64,000 bases of DNA from CAYYJS01 sp964472315 (GCA_964472315.1 CAYYJS010000005.1:1-64000); one strand, 5' to 3'. Positions 21,425 to 30,573 are shown, numbered from the stretch's first letter. Notes: generated by a model not told the origin, from the sequence alone. Translations and numbers: made by a program.

Positions 21425-22330
21425 TCAATCGCGGAACGGCCGTACGGCGGCGATGTCGTCGGCGCCCGCCAGCAGCATCGTCAGTCGATCGACACCCAGA
21501 GCGATCCCGCCGCAGGGACAATCGACCGCCTCCAAGGCCATCAAAAACGCCTCGTCGAACGGGTAGACCTCGCGCCCCAGAGCGCGGCGTTCCTCCGCGC
21601 AGGCTTGAAACCGCCGCCGCTGCTCCGCCGCATCCACGAGTTCCGAATACGCGTTGGCCAGTTCGATGCCGCCGATGTAGAGCTCCCAGCGTTCCGCCAC
21701 CGGCGGCGGTCCCGGCCGGCACCGCGCCAGGGCCGCCGCGGGCACCGGATAGTCCATCAATACGCACGGACACTCGCGCGGCAGATTCGGTTCCACGCGC
21801 CCGACAAGGTCCAGATCGAAACGGTCCGCGTCATAGTCGTCGAGCGGACTCCATCCGGCATACCGTTGAAAAGCGGCGTCTACGGTCAGGACCCGCCATT
21901 CCGCCCCCACATCCACCGGCGCGCCGTGCCGGACGATCGTCGCGCCCCCCGTGACGTCGGCCACGACGGCACGGATCAGCGCAACCGTATCGTCCAGTAT
22001 GGTGCGGTAGTCGGCGTCCCGCCGATACCACTCCAGCATCGTGAATTCGGGGTTGTGCCACGCGCCGCGCTCGCCGTTCCGGAAGCAGGGCCCCATCTGA
22101 TAGATCCGATCGCAACCGGCCGCCAGCAGCCGTTTCATGTGCAATTCCGGGGACGTCCGCAGATACGCGCCGGAAGCGGGAATGGCGTCGATGTGCGGTT
22201 CCGGAGCCGGTGCGGCAACCCACACGGGCGTCTCGACCTCCAGAAAACCCCGCTCGCTGAAGAAACAACGGATCGCCGCCAGCGTCCGAGCGCGGACGGC
22301 AAGCGCGGCGGAAAGGTCGGAGGCGACCAC
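21425..22330 (-). CDS. epmA: Elongation factor P lysyltransferase EpmA (PoxA/GenX)
   Basis: 301 residues: a truncated class II lysyl-tRNA synthetase core without the anticodon-binding domain. It has LRTSPELHMKRLL, motif 2 (YQMGPCFRNGERGAWHNPEF, TMLEWY) and motif 3 (GGIALGVDRLTMLL). EpmA attaches (R)-beta-lysine to a Lys of EF-P, helping ribosomes through polyproline. GTG 22330 starts 1 nt after the efp stop, so the two genes are one operon. EpmB, which makes beta-lysine, is not in the window. Confidence 0.95.
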   Translation of the reverse strand: MVASDLSAALAVRARTLAAIRCFFSERGFLEVETPVWVAAPAPEPHIDAIPASGAYLRTSPELHMKRLLAAGCDRIYQMGPCFRNGERGAWHNPEFTMLEWYRRDADYRTILDDTVALIRAVVADVTGGATIVRHGAPVDVGAEWRVLTVDAAFQRYAGWSPLDDYDADRFDLDLVGRVEPNLPRECPCVLMDYPVPAAALARCRPGPPPVAERWELYIGGIELANAYSELVDAAEQRRRFQACAEERRALGREVYPFDEAFLMALEAVDCPCGGIALGVDRLTMLLAGADDIAAVRPFRD

Positions 22331-22331
22331 G

Positions 22332-22895
22332 TCAGCCCTTCAGCACACGGTCGGCATAGGTGCCGGTTCGCGTGTCGACGCGGATCACGTCGCCCTCATT
22401 CACGAAGATCGGCACCGGAAGGGTGTACCCGCCTTCGATGGTGGCCGGCTTCTGAACGTTGGTCGCGGTATTTCCGCGCGCGCCGGGTTCGGTCTGAACC
22501 ACGGTACGCTCGATGAAGTTCGGCAGTTCGATGCCGATGGCCCGGCCGTTGTGGAAGAGCGCTTCGGCTTCGATGTCCTCCTGCAGGAAAAAGCGCGCAT
22601 CGCCAAGCACTTCGGCCGTCAAGGCCACCTGTTCGAAGCTCTCATCCATAAAAATGTACTGATCGGCCTCGCTGTAGGAATAGACCAGCTTCTTCTGTTC
22701 GAGCTGCGGCTTGTCGAGTTTGTCGTTGGAGCGGTACTGCTTCATCAACGTCGTTCCGGTGATCATGTTCTTCAGTCGGCATGTGTAGATCGCCTGTCCC
22801 TTCCCGGGCTTGACGAAATTGAACTCGGTAATGACGTAGGGCTGCCCATCGATTTCGACTTTCAAGCCCTTCCGCAGATCGGATGCACAGAACAT
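22332..22895 (-). CDS. efp: Translation elongation factor P
   Basis: 187 residues, three beta-barrel domains. Starts MFCASDLRKGLKVEIDGQPY. The loop KPGKGQA carries K32, equivalent to the beta-lysylated K34 of E. coli. The C-terminal domain includes VPIFVNEGDVIRVDTRTG. ATG 22895 is chosen because it fits the family start and has GAGG about 8 nt upstream. epmA follows directly, which fits the modification type predicted from the loop. Confidence 0.97.
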   Translation of the reverse strand: MFCASDLRKGLKVEIDGQPYVITEFNFVKPGKGQAIYTCRLKNMITGTTLMKQYRSNDKLDKPQLEQKKLVYSYSEADQYIFMDESFEQVALTAEVLGDARFFLQEDIEAEALFHNGRAIGIELPNFIERTVVQTEPGARGNTATNVQKPATIEGGYTLPVPIFVNEGDVIRVDTRTGTYADRVLKG

Positions 22896-23000
22896 GCCAA
22901 ACCTCGCCTTCCTGAAGCGCATCCCAGACGAACCACCACACATACGGCGGCCCGCGACCCCTGACGGTTCCCCGCCGGGGCCGGTGAAATGCGCGCGCGG

Positions 23001-23030
23001 ATACTACGCGTCCCCCATCCCCGCTGTCAA
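23001..23030 (-). promoter_or_regulatory. Predicted promoter of efp-epmA
   Basis: On the minus strand perfect TTGACA (23025-23030), an 18-bp spacer and TAGTAT (23001-23006), about 100 nt before the efp start. Confidence 0.75.
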
Positions 23031-23084
23031 CCAGCGAGTGACGCTGGTTCTGCGCCCATTTCGCCTTTCGGCGGGCCTTTCGGC

Positions 23085-23113
23085 TTGATGAACCGGGGTG
23101 CGTGGTCTATAAA
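23085..23113 (+). promoter_or_regulatory. Predicted promoter of gyrB-gyrA
   Basis: TTGATG (23085-23090), a 17-bp spacer and TATAAA (23108-23113). The leader would be about 24 nt and includes the SD AGGAAGG. It is divergent from the efp promoter. Confidence 0.8.
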
Positions 23114-23143
23114 CGACATTTATATAAGAGGAAGGTTCATCGT

Positions 23144-25582
23144 ATGTCTACATCCGATTCGGGGCCCAAGTACGACGCCACGAAGATTACCGTTCTGGAA
23201 GGCATCGCCGCGGTCCGCAAACGACCGGCCATGTACATCGGCGACACGTCGATCAGGGGGCTGCATCACTGTGTTTACGAGGTCGTTGACAACAGCATCG
23301 ACGAGGCGTTGGCGGGATACTGCACGCGCGTACAGGTCACCCTCAACACCGACGGCTCGGTCTCCGTACGTGACAACGGACGAGGCATCCCGGTCGACAT
23401 GCACGCGACCGAGAAGAAGCCGGCGGTCGAGGTCGTACTCACCACCCTCCATGCAGGCGGCAAATTCGACAACGAAAGCTATAAGGTCTCCGGCGGCTTG
23501 CACGGTGTCGGCGTATCGTGCGTCAACGCCCTGAGCGAATGGCTTGAAGTGGAAGTCCGACGCGACGGAAAGGTTCACCATCAGCGCTACGAACGCGGGC
23601 GCACGGCCTCGCCTCTGGAAGTCGTCGGCAGCACACAGGGCACCGGGACCACCGTCACGTTCTTCCCCGACTCGACGATCTTCACGACCACCAAGTTCGA
23701 ATGGGAAATCCTCGCCACACGCCTGCGGGAACTGGCATTCCTGAACAAGGGCGTGGAGATCACCTTCACCAACGAGAACGATGGGCGCGCCGAGACATTC
23801 AAGTTCGACGGCGGCATCGTCGAATTCGTGCATCACCTGAACCGTAACAAGACCCCCATCCACCCGGATGTCGTTTACTTCGAGAAGGAACGCGACAACA
23901 TCCAGGTGGAGATCGGGTTGCAGTATACGGACACCTACAACGACACGTTGCTCAGCTTCGCGAACAATATCAACACCATCGAAGGCGGAACCCACATGAG
24001 CGGGTTCCGGTCCGCCCTGACCCGCACCATCAACGCGTATGCCCGATCCAACAAGCTCCTGAAGGGCGAGGGCGACTCGATGAGCGGCGAGGATATTCGG
24101 GAAGGCTTGACGGCCATCGTGAGCGTCAAGGTGCCGAATCCCCAGTTCGAGGGGCAGACCAAGACGAAACTGGGAAACAGCGAAGTGCAGGGCATCGTCG
24201 ATTCGGTCGTCAACGACACCCTCGGCGACTACCTGGAGGAGCACCCGGGAACCGCCCGCAAGATCATCGACAAGGCCGTTGTGGCCGCACGGGCGCGGGC
24301 GGCCGCGCGCAAGGCCCGCGACCTGACACGGCGCAAGGGTGCCCTGGATAGCGCCTCGCTGCCCGGCAAGCTGGCGGACTGCTCGGAAAAAGATCCCGCG
24401 AAGTGCGAGCTCTACATCGTCGAGGGCGACAGCGCCGGCGGCTCGGCCAAGCAAGGCCGCAACCGCGAGTTTCAGGCGATCCTTCCCCTGCGCGGAAAAG
24501 TCCTTAACGTGGAAAAGGCGCGTCTCGACAAAGTGCTTAACAACAAAGAGATACGCAACCTGATTACAGCCATCGGCGCCGGCATCGGGAAAGACGAGTT
24601 CGACATCGCCAAAGTGCGCTACCACAAGATCATCATCATGACCGATGCCGACGTCGACGGCGCGCACATCCGTACGCTGTTGTTGACCTTCTTCTATAGG
24701 CAAATGCCGGAACTCATCGAGCGCGGCTATATTCACCTCGCGCAACCGCCGCTGTACCGGATCGCCCGCAAAAACCGCGAGGAGTACATCGACTCGGATG
24801 TCGAGTTGACGCGGCGACTTCTTGCCCTCGGCGTCGAGGATGCCCGACTCGCATCCGCGGGCGAGCGTGTCGTGCAGGGAACCGAACTGGCTGAGCTGCT
24901 CGACACGTTGAGCAGCCTGGAACAGACGGCCGCCAGCCTCGCCCGCAAGGGCATCGACCTCGCGCGTTTCCTCAGGCTGCGCCACCCCGAAACCGGCGCT
25001 TTCCCGCGCTACCGCGTGTCGATCGCTGACGGCAACGGTGGCGAGACGCGCTTCCTCTACAGCGACGCCGAACTCAAGGCGCTGAACGATTCCATGGAAC
25101 AGGCGCTCGGACAAGTCGTGGAACTGGCCGCGGCGGACGCCGAACCGAACGCACGGGGCCGGCACGTCCTCAATTACACGGAGCTGTTCGCGGCATCGGC
25201 GCTTGAGCGACTCGTCGCGTTGATCGAGACCAGGGGGTTCCGGCCGGAACAGTACCTGCCCTGCAAGGAACCGGTCGGCACACTCGCGATGGGCAGCGAA
25301 GAACCCGTCGCCATCCATTCGCTCCAGGCGATCCTCGATACGGTACGCGAGTTCGGCCGCCGGGGTCTGACCGTTCAACGCTACAAAGGTCTCGGCGAAA
25401 TGAACCCCGAACAACTCTATGAGACAACCATGGCCCCGGAGTCGCGCAAGCTCCTCCAAGTGGTCCTGGAAGACACCGTGAAGGCCGACCAGATGTTCAC
25501 GATCCTCATGGGCGATGAAGTGGAACCGCGCCGGCAATTCATCGAGCAGAACGCCCTTAACGTCCGCAACCTGGATATCTAG
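23144..25582 (+). CDS. gyrB: DNA gyrase subunit B
   Basis: 812 residues, full length. GHKL ATPase (EVVDNSIDEALAGYC, GGLHGVGVSCVNALS), transducer, TOPRIM domain (EGDSAGGSAKQGRNREFQAIL, PLRGKVLN, DADVDGAHIRTLLLTFF) and the C-terminal GyrA-binding part (QRYKGLGEMNPEQLYETTM). With GyrA it introduces negative supercoils using ATP. ATG 23144 has AGGAAGG 7 nt upstream; an in-frame earlier start lacks support. gyrA follows after 13 bp. Confidence 0.98.
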   Translation: MSTSDSGPKYDATKITVLEGIAAVRKRPAMYIGDTSIRGLHHCVYEVVDNSIDEALAGYCTRVQVTLNTDGSVSVRDNGRGIPVDMHATEKKPAVEVVLTTLHAGGKFDNESYKVSGGLHGVGVSCVNALSEWLEVEVRRDGKVHHQRYERGRTASPLEVVGSTQGTGTTVTFFPDSTIFTTTKFEWEILATRLRELAFLNKGVEITFTNENDGRAETFKFDGGIVEFVHHLNRNKTPIHPDVVYFEKERDNIQVEIGLQYTDTYNDTLLSFANNINTIEGGTHMSGFRSALTRTINAYARSNKLLKGEGDSMSGEDIREGLTAIVSVKVPNPQFEGQTKTKLGNSEVQGIVDSVVNDTLGDYLEEHPGTARKIIDKAVVAARARAAARKARDLTRRKGALDSASLPGKLADCSEKDPAKCELYIVEGDSAGGSAKQGRNREFQAILPLRGKVLNVEKARLDKVLNNKEIRNLITAIGAGIGKDEFDIAKVRYHKIIIMTDADVDGAHIRTLLLTFFYRQMPELIERGYIHLAQPPLYRIARKNREEYIDSDVELTRRLLALGVEDARLASAGERVVQGTELAELLDTLSSLEQTAASLARKGIDLARFLRLRHPETGAFPRYRVSIADGNGGETRFLYSDAELKALNDSMEQALGQVVELAAADAEPNARGRHVLNYTELFAASALERLVALIETRGFRPEQYLPCKEPVGTLAMGSEEPVAIHSLQAILDTVREFGRRGLTVQRYKGLGEMNPEQLYETTMAPESRKLLQVVLEDTVKADQMFTILMGDEVEPRRQFIEQNALNVRNLDI

Positions 25583-25595
25583 AGTTAGAGTCACT

Positions 25596-28106
25596 ATGGA
25601 AACAACACCCGACGTCCCCGTCCATACCCAACCGATCAACATCGAGGAGGAGATGAGCTCCTCCTACCTCGACTACGCCATGAGCGTCATCGCGGGGCGC
25701 GCCCTGCCCGATGTACGCGATGGCCTGAAACCCGTGCACCGCCGCGTGCTCTTTGCCATGCGGGAGCTCGGCAACACCCATAACCGCCCCTACAAGAAGT
25801 CGGCGCGCGTGGTCGGCGATGTCATCGGCAAGTACCATCCCCACGGCGACGTGGCGGTCTACGACACGATTGTCCGTATGGCCCAGGACTGGTCCATGCG
25901 CATGCCCCTCATCGAAGGCCAGGGCAATTTCGGCTCACGCGACGGCGATGGCGCCGCGGCCATGCGATACACCGAGGTGCGCATGGAGCGGCTCGCCGAG
26001 GAGATGCTCGAGGATATCGACAAGGAAACCGTGCCGTTTGGTCCCAATTACGACGAGTCGCTCGAACAGCCGCTCGTTCTGCCGGCCAAAGTCCCGAACC
26101 TCCTGCTCAACGGATCCACCGGCATCGCCGTCGGCATGGCCACCAACATCCCGCCGCATAACCTCGGCGAACTGGTGGACGGCACCCTCCACCTGATCGA
26201 TCACCCCGACTGCAGCGTCGACGACCTCCTGCGGTTCATCAAAGGCCCGGACTTCCCGACCTATGGCGTCGTCTGCGGCATGGCCCCCATTCTGGAAATG
26301 TACCGTACCGGACGCGGCCAACTCCGCGTTCGCGGCAAGGCACGCATCGAGGAGATGAAAGGCGATCGCGAACGAATCATCGTTTCGGAACTGCCCTATA
26401 CCGTCAACAAGGCCAAACTCATCGAGGACATTGCGGCGCTGGTGCAGAACAGGGTGATCGAGGGCATCTCCGATCTGCGTGACGAATCGAGCAGCCGCGA
26501 ACCCGTCCGGATCGTCGTCGAACTGAAGAAGGGCGTGATCCCGGACGTTATCCTCAACAACCTGTTCAAACACACACAGCTCCAGACCACGTTCGGCGCC
26601 ATCATGCTTGCCATCGTCGATGGCCGCCCCCGCACCATGGATCTGAAGGAACTGCTCGTCCTGTTCACGGCCCATCGCTTCCAGGTCGTCACGAACCGCA
26701 CCCGATTCGAACTACGCAAGGCGGAGGCCCGCGCCCACATTCTGGAAGGCCTGAGGATCGCGCTCGATCACCTCGACGATGTCGTCAAAACCATCCGCGG
26801 CGCGCGCAATCGCGACGATGCGCACGCGTCCTTGATGGCCAGATTCGGTCTCTCGGATCTCCAGGCCAAAGCCATCCTCGACATGCGCCTCTACCAACTC
26901 ACCGGGCTGGAGCGCGAGAAGGTCGAAGAGGAGTACCTGGCGCTCATGGAGCGGGTCGCCTATCTGAAGGGGTTGCTCGCGGACGAACGGAAGATCTACG
27001 GCGTCATCAAGGATGAACTGACCGACATCCGCGCACGCTATGCCGACGAACGCCGCACGGAACTCGTCGCCGCCGCGGATGACGTGAACATCGAGGACCT
27101 GATCGCCGATGCGCCCTGCATCATCACGATCAGCCACGGCGGCTACATCAAGCGCGTACCCACCGACACCTACAAGGCCCAGCGACGCGGCGGGAGGGGC
27201 ATCGCCGGCATGACAACCAAGGAGGAGGATTTCGTCGAACACCTCTTTATGGCCGAGACCCACGATAGCATCCTGTTCTTCACCGCCCAGGGCCGTGTCT
27301 ACATCGAAAAGGTCTACCAGATCCCCGAGTCCAGCCGCACGTCGCGCGGCAAGGCCATCGTCAACCTGCTGAACCTGAAGGAGGACGAAAAGATCGCGGC
27401 GATGATCCGCGTGCGCGAGTTTTCCGATGAGCAGTTCCTGGTCATGGCCACCGAGCGTGGCATCGTCAAGAAGACGGAACTCGGCAGCTTCCGCCACGTG
27501 CGACGCGACGGTATCATCGCGATCAACATCGACGAGGACGACCGGCTCATCCAGGTCAAACTTACGAACGGGCGCCACGAGGTGATGCTGGCCACGCGCA
27601 ACGGCATGAGCATACGCTTCCACGAGGACGAATTGCGCGAGCTCGGGCGTGCCACGCGCGGTGTGCGCGGTATCCGGTTGCGCGACGACGACGTGCTGGT
27701 CAGTCTCGAAATCATCGCCGAGAACACCACCTTTCTTACCTGCACGGAGAATGGATACGGAAAACGCACACCGTTCGATGAGTACCGTATCCAACAGCGC
27801 GGCGGCTCCGGAACGATCGCGATCCGGACGACGACGCGCAACGGCAAGGTTGTCGGAGCCCACGCCGTAACCGAGGACGACTCACTGATGCTGATCACCG
27901 GCAACGGCATGATGATCCGTATGCTCGTCTCCGACATCCGCCTCATCGGCCGCACCACACAAGGCGTCCGTCTGATCAACCTGGCCGAAGGCGATGCGCT
28001 TGTCGCCGCAACGACCGTCCCCGCCGGGGAAGAACCGGACGAGGGCGAGACGAACGAGGGCGACAACGCAACCGATCCCATCGCGCCCGAAGACGTGCTT
28101 CCCTGA
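25596..28106 (+). CDS. gyrA: DNA gyrase subunit A
   Basis: 836 residues. The breakage-reunion domain contains the catalytic Tyr in AAAMRYTEVRM. The C-terminal beta-pinwheel has the GyrA box QRRGGRG (in YKAQRRGGRGI), which marks it as gyrase rather than topoisomerase IV. It ends in an acidic tail (DEGETNEGDNATDP). In the quinolone region HPHGDVAVYDTIVRM, the position of E. coli Ser83 is Val, while Asp87 is kept. It sits in an operon with gyrB. Confidence 0.98.
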   Translation: METTPDVPVHTQPINIEEEMSSSYLDYAMSVIAGRALPDVRDGLKPVHRRVLFAMRELGNTHNRPYKKSARVVGDVIGKYHPHGDVAVYDTIVRMAQDWSMRMPLIEGQGNFGSRDGDGAAAMRYTEVRMERLAEEMLEDIDKETVPFGPNYDESLEQPLVLPAKVPNLLLNGSTGIAVGMATNIPPHNLGELVDGTLHLIDHPDCSVDDLLRFIKGPDFPTYGVVCGMAPILEMYRTGRGQLRVRGKARIEEMKGDRERIIVSELPYTVNKAKLIEDIAALVQNRVIEGISDLRDESSSREPVRIVVELKKGVIPDVILNNLFKHTQLQTTFGAIMLAIVDGRPRTMDLKELLVLFTAHRFQVVTNRTRFELRKAEARAHILEGLRIALDHLDDVVKTIRGARNRDDAHASLMARFGLSDLQAKAILDMRLYQLTGLEREKVEEEYLALMERVAYLKGLLADERKIYGVIKDELTDIRARYADERRTELVAAADDVNIEDLIADAPCIITISHGGYIKRVPTDTYKAQRRGGRGIAGMTTKEEDFVEHLFMAETHDSILFFTAQGRVYIEKVYQIPESSRTSRGKAIVNLLNLKEDEKIAAMIRVREFSDEQFLVMATERGIVKKTELGSFRHVRRDGIIAINIDEDDRLIQVKLTNGRHEVMLATRNGMSIRFHEDELRELGRATRGVRGIRLRDDDVLVSLEIIAENTTFLTCTENGYGKRTPFDEYRIQQRGGSGTIAIRTTTRNGKVVGAHAVTEDDSLMLITGNGMMIRMLVSDIRLIGRTTQGVRLINLAEGDALVAATTVPAGEEPDEGETNEGDNATDPIAPEDVLP

Positions 28107-28283
28107 TCGCTCCTGAACACCCGGGGCTCGGGTCCGCGGCAGAACCGGGTTGCCCCGCCGGGTGCCGTCGGTTAGACTGGCTTGGGCATGGACCTCCGGT
28201 ATGTATCGGTGCACGACATGCATCGACCGGGGGCCAACTGTAGCGTATATGGCCTTTGATCGGGCCATGCGAAAGGAACGGCG

Positions 28284-28493
28284 ATGATGAAAAGCTTCGT
28301 AACACTGATGGCTGCGGGCGCGGTGGCGGTACTGGTCGGCGCCGGATGCAAGACCACGGACGGATGCTGCGGCCCGTGCGCGAAGGACAAACCCGCCATG
28401 ACGTGTGGCGCCTGCTCGTCCGAAGTCGCCGCATGCGCGACTTGCGGCAAGGACAAAGCAGCCTGTACGTGCGGCGTTGAAGCCACGAAGTGA
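28284..28493 (+). CDS. Small cysteine-rich exported protein, possible lipoprotein
   Basis: 69 residues. A hydrophobic leader (MMKSFVTLMAAGAVAVLVGAGC) ends at a cysteine in a lipobox-like context (VGAGC; Gly at -3 is atypical). The mature part of about 48 residues has ten further cysteines in CC, CxxC and CxC spacings, with Lys, Asp and Thr. It may bind metal or form disulfides. AAGGAA lies 6 nt before the ATG. No family recognised. It stands alone between gyrA and an ATP-grasp gene. Confidence 0.7.
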   Translation: MMKSFVTLMAAGAVAVLVGAGCKTTDGCCGPCAKDKPAMTCGACSSEVAACATCGKDKAACTCGVEATK

Positions 28494-28585
28494 CTGGTCG
28501 GGCGACCTGATAGGCATGCGCCGGCTCGTGACACAAGGCACGCGCCGGCGCTTTGCCCGCCCTACGGAACCCATTGGCACGCGCC

Positions 28586-29437
28586 ATGACCCGACACACA
28601 GGCATGCTGCCTGGCGCCTGCGCGGGTGCCGCCAATCGTCTTTTCGGCGGCTACAGGCGATGCCAGACAAGCCTGCGCGGCAGGCACGGACTCCGCATCC
28701 TCTTCTCGAACCGCCAGGACTGGCAGCCGGCCATCCAGAACGGGTTCCGGTGCACGCGTCACAGTATAGTCTTTGACGCATTCTCGCCCGAAGCGATCAA
28801 GGCGCACGACCTTGTCATACCATTGACCATTTCGGACCTCCTATACGTGAACGATGTCCGCGCTTTGGTCGCAGACAACCCCATACCCATACCGAGCCGG
28901 GACTGCATCCTGTTGTGTGACGACAAGTACCTGCTCAACCAGGAACTGACTCGCCACGGCTTTGGCTCGCTCATCCCGCGCATGGGAACCGCATTGCCCT
29001 ACCCCTACATACTGAAGCCCAGAACCGGCGAATGGGGAAGGGACTGCCACATCGTTACGGACAAATCGTCGGAAGCGCGCTGCGCGGACCTGAGAACCGA
29101 TCCCAACCGCTTTGCGCAGGCGTTCGTCACCGGAGCGGACGAGTACGCGGCGCATATCCTTTTCAGGAACCATGCCATCGTGTGCGCACTCACCATCAAG
29201 TACGTCTTCGCGCACGAGACCCCGATCAAGGGACGCGATAGCCACGTTTTCGCCAGAGTCTGTCGCAACCGCCACCTCGACGTGTTCACATCCATACTTT
29301 CCTCCATCGGATTCGATGGACTGTGCTGCATCAACTATAAGGTCCGCAACGGCCACCCGTGGATCATCGAGATCAATCCAAGGTGCGGAGGAAGCCTGTG
29401 CCCATTCCTGTTCTTCTTCGTCGAGCGCGCCATTTGA
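28586..29437 (+). CDS. ATP-grasp domain protein, function unknown
   Basis: About 283 residues. CILLCDDKYLLNQELTRHGF is the usual start of an ATP-grasp domain, YILKPRTGEWGRDCHIV carries the ATP-binding Lys, and WIIEINPRCGGSLCP has the metal-binding Glu and Asn. ATP-grasp enzymes join a carboxylate to an amine or thiol through an acyl phosphate. The start is uncertain: ATG 28586 without SD, with ATG 28604 as an alternative. The substrate is unknown. The upstream gene encodes a cysteine-rich peptide, but linkage is speculative. Confidence 0.72.
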   Translation: MTRHTGMLPGACAGAANRLFGGYRRCQTSLRGRHGLRILFSNRQDWQPAIQNGFRCTRHSIVFDAFSPEAIKAHDLVIPLTISDLLYVNDVRALVADNPIPIPSRDCILLCDDKYLLNQELTRHGFGSLIPRMGTALPYPYILKPRTGEWGRDCHIVTDKSSEARCADLRTDPNRFAQAFVTGADEYAAHILFRNHAIVCALTIKYVFAHETPIKGRDSHVFARVCRNRHLDVFTSILSSIGFDGLCCINYKVRNGHPWIIEINPRCGGSLCPFLFFFVERAI

Positions 29438-29528
29438 CGGCGCCGCCCCGGACCGCACGCGCATGGGACAAGCGCATGCTCGCTTTTTCGGCCTGTCGAC
29501 GCGTGAAAAAAAGTAAAAAAAATCGTGC

Positions 29529-29557
29529 TTGCTTTCCATCCACGCATCCTTCATATT
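29529..29557 (+). promoter_or_regulatory. Possible promoter of the RRM gene
   Basis: TTGCTT (29529-29534), a 17-bp spacer and CATATT (29552-29557). The leader of about 95 nt includes a hairpin whose arms GTGTCAT and ATGACAC (about 29600-29643) precede the SD, suggesting mRNA-level control. Confidence 0.4.
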
Positions 29558-29659
29558 CCTTCCCCATGCGGCCATCTCGGGCCGCCACCGATCCGCACTC
29601 TGTGTCATCGTGCAGCATTGGGTAACTGAGACGAATGACACGGACAGGGAGATATCATC

Positions 29660-29986
29660 ATGGATATCTACGTTGGAAATCTGCCCTACCAGGCGGACGA
29701 TCGGAAGCTCCAGGAACTCTTCGCGCAGCACGGGACCGTCACATCGGCACGCGTGGTTGTGGACAAGTTCTCGGGCGAATCCAAGGGTTTCGGCTTCGTT
29801 GAGATGCCGGACAAGACCGAAGCACTCAATGCCATCAAGGCGACCAATGAGCAGGACTTCCTCGGACGCAAGCTGCGCGTCAACGAGTCCCAGCCCAAGC
29901 CTCGCACGGGTGGCGGCGGACGCGGTGGCCCTGGCGGCGGTGGTGGCGGCGGTGGCGCCGGTGCCGGTCGTCGCGATCGCTGGTAA
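29660..29986 (+). CDS. RRM-type RNA-binding protein with glycine-rich tail
   Basis: 108 residues. A single RRM fills residues 1-80: RNP2 is IYVGNL (3-8) and RNP1 is KGFGFVEM (about 42-49). The tail is nearly pure Gly with Arg, ending GRRDRW. Such proteins occur in cyanobacteria and many other bacteria and bind RNA, often under cold stress. GGGAGA lies about 9 nt before the ATG. A strong terminator follows, so the gene is monocistronic. Confidence 0.95.
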   Translation: MDIYVGNLPYQADDRKLQELFAQHGTVTSARVVVDKFSGESKGFGFVEMPDKTEALNAIKATNEQDFLGRKLRVNESQPKPRTGGGGRGGPGGGGGGGGAGAGRRDRW

Positions 29987-30006
29987 CCGGATCGTTCGCG
30001 ATCAGG

Positions 30007-30038
30007 AAGGGGCGCCCTCACGGGCGCCCCTTTTTTTT
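30007..30038. terminator. Rho-independent terminator after the RRM gene
   Basis: Stem AAGGGGCGCCC / GGGCGCCCCTT with a TCAC loop, followed by eight T residues (30031-30038). The run of T is for the plus strand. The hairpin could also serve the convergent gene ending at 30074. Confidence 0.95.
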
Positions 30039-30073
30039 GGACGTTGAATCCGACCAGCCCTGACGCGTCGCGT

Positions 30074-30481
30074 TCAGTCGGTAACGCCCGGCGCACGCCG
30101 GAGCTGCTTCTTCGCGGACGCGCGATGCTTTCCCTCGAGCATACGCTCCTTGGCCCGTCGCCCGCGACGCCGTTTCTGACGACGTATCTTTTCCGCGGCC
30201 TGCTGGCGTCGACTGGCGGCCCCGAGCCGCCGCTCCTCGAGTTGTTCGCACAGTTCTTGGCGGGCGTAGTACCGGTTCAGGTCACGCGAGCGCGCACGCT
30301 GGCACTTGACCTCGATGCCTGTTGGTATGTGCTTGAGATAGACGCATGACGACGTCTTGTTGATCTTCTGCCCGCCGCTGCCGCTGCCCAGCACAAACTT
30401 CTCGATCAACCCATCCTCGGTTACGCCTTCGCGCACCATGAATGCTTCGAGTTGTTCGCGTTTACGCGGTGTCATGCTCAT
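30074..30481 (-). CDS. Short GGQ-domain release-factor-like protein
   Basis: 135 residues. A class I release factor domain 3 with the peptidyl-tRNA hydrolysis motif GSGSGGQKINKTSS, then VYLKHIPTGIEVKCQ, and a long basic helical C-terminus (KIRRQKRRRGRRAKERML). It lacks the codon-recognition domain, as in ArfB-type rescue factors and related PrfH-like proteins, so stalled-ribosome rescue is the likely role. The ATG at 30481 (or 30475) has no strong SD. It is divergent from pheA. Confidence 0.88.
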   Translation of the reverse strand: MSMTPRKREQLEAFMVREGVTEDGLIEKFVLGSGSGGQKINKTSSCVYLKHIPTGIEVKCQRARSRDLNRYYARQELCEQLEERRLGAASRRQQAAEKIRRQKRRRGRRAKERMLEGKHRASAKKQLRRAPGVTD

Positions 30482-30573
30482 GCCATTCGCTCGTTTCTGC
30501 TTCAAATCCCGGTCTGCTCCTGATAGCGTTCTACCGTTTACCAGAATTGGCGGCGCGACGGGAGAGAAAACGC

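Noticed and set aside
23120..25642. 840-codon open frame antisense to gyrB
   Set aside because: Shadow frame covering the whole of gyrB; no RBS or family similarity.
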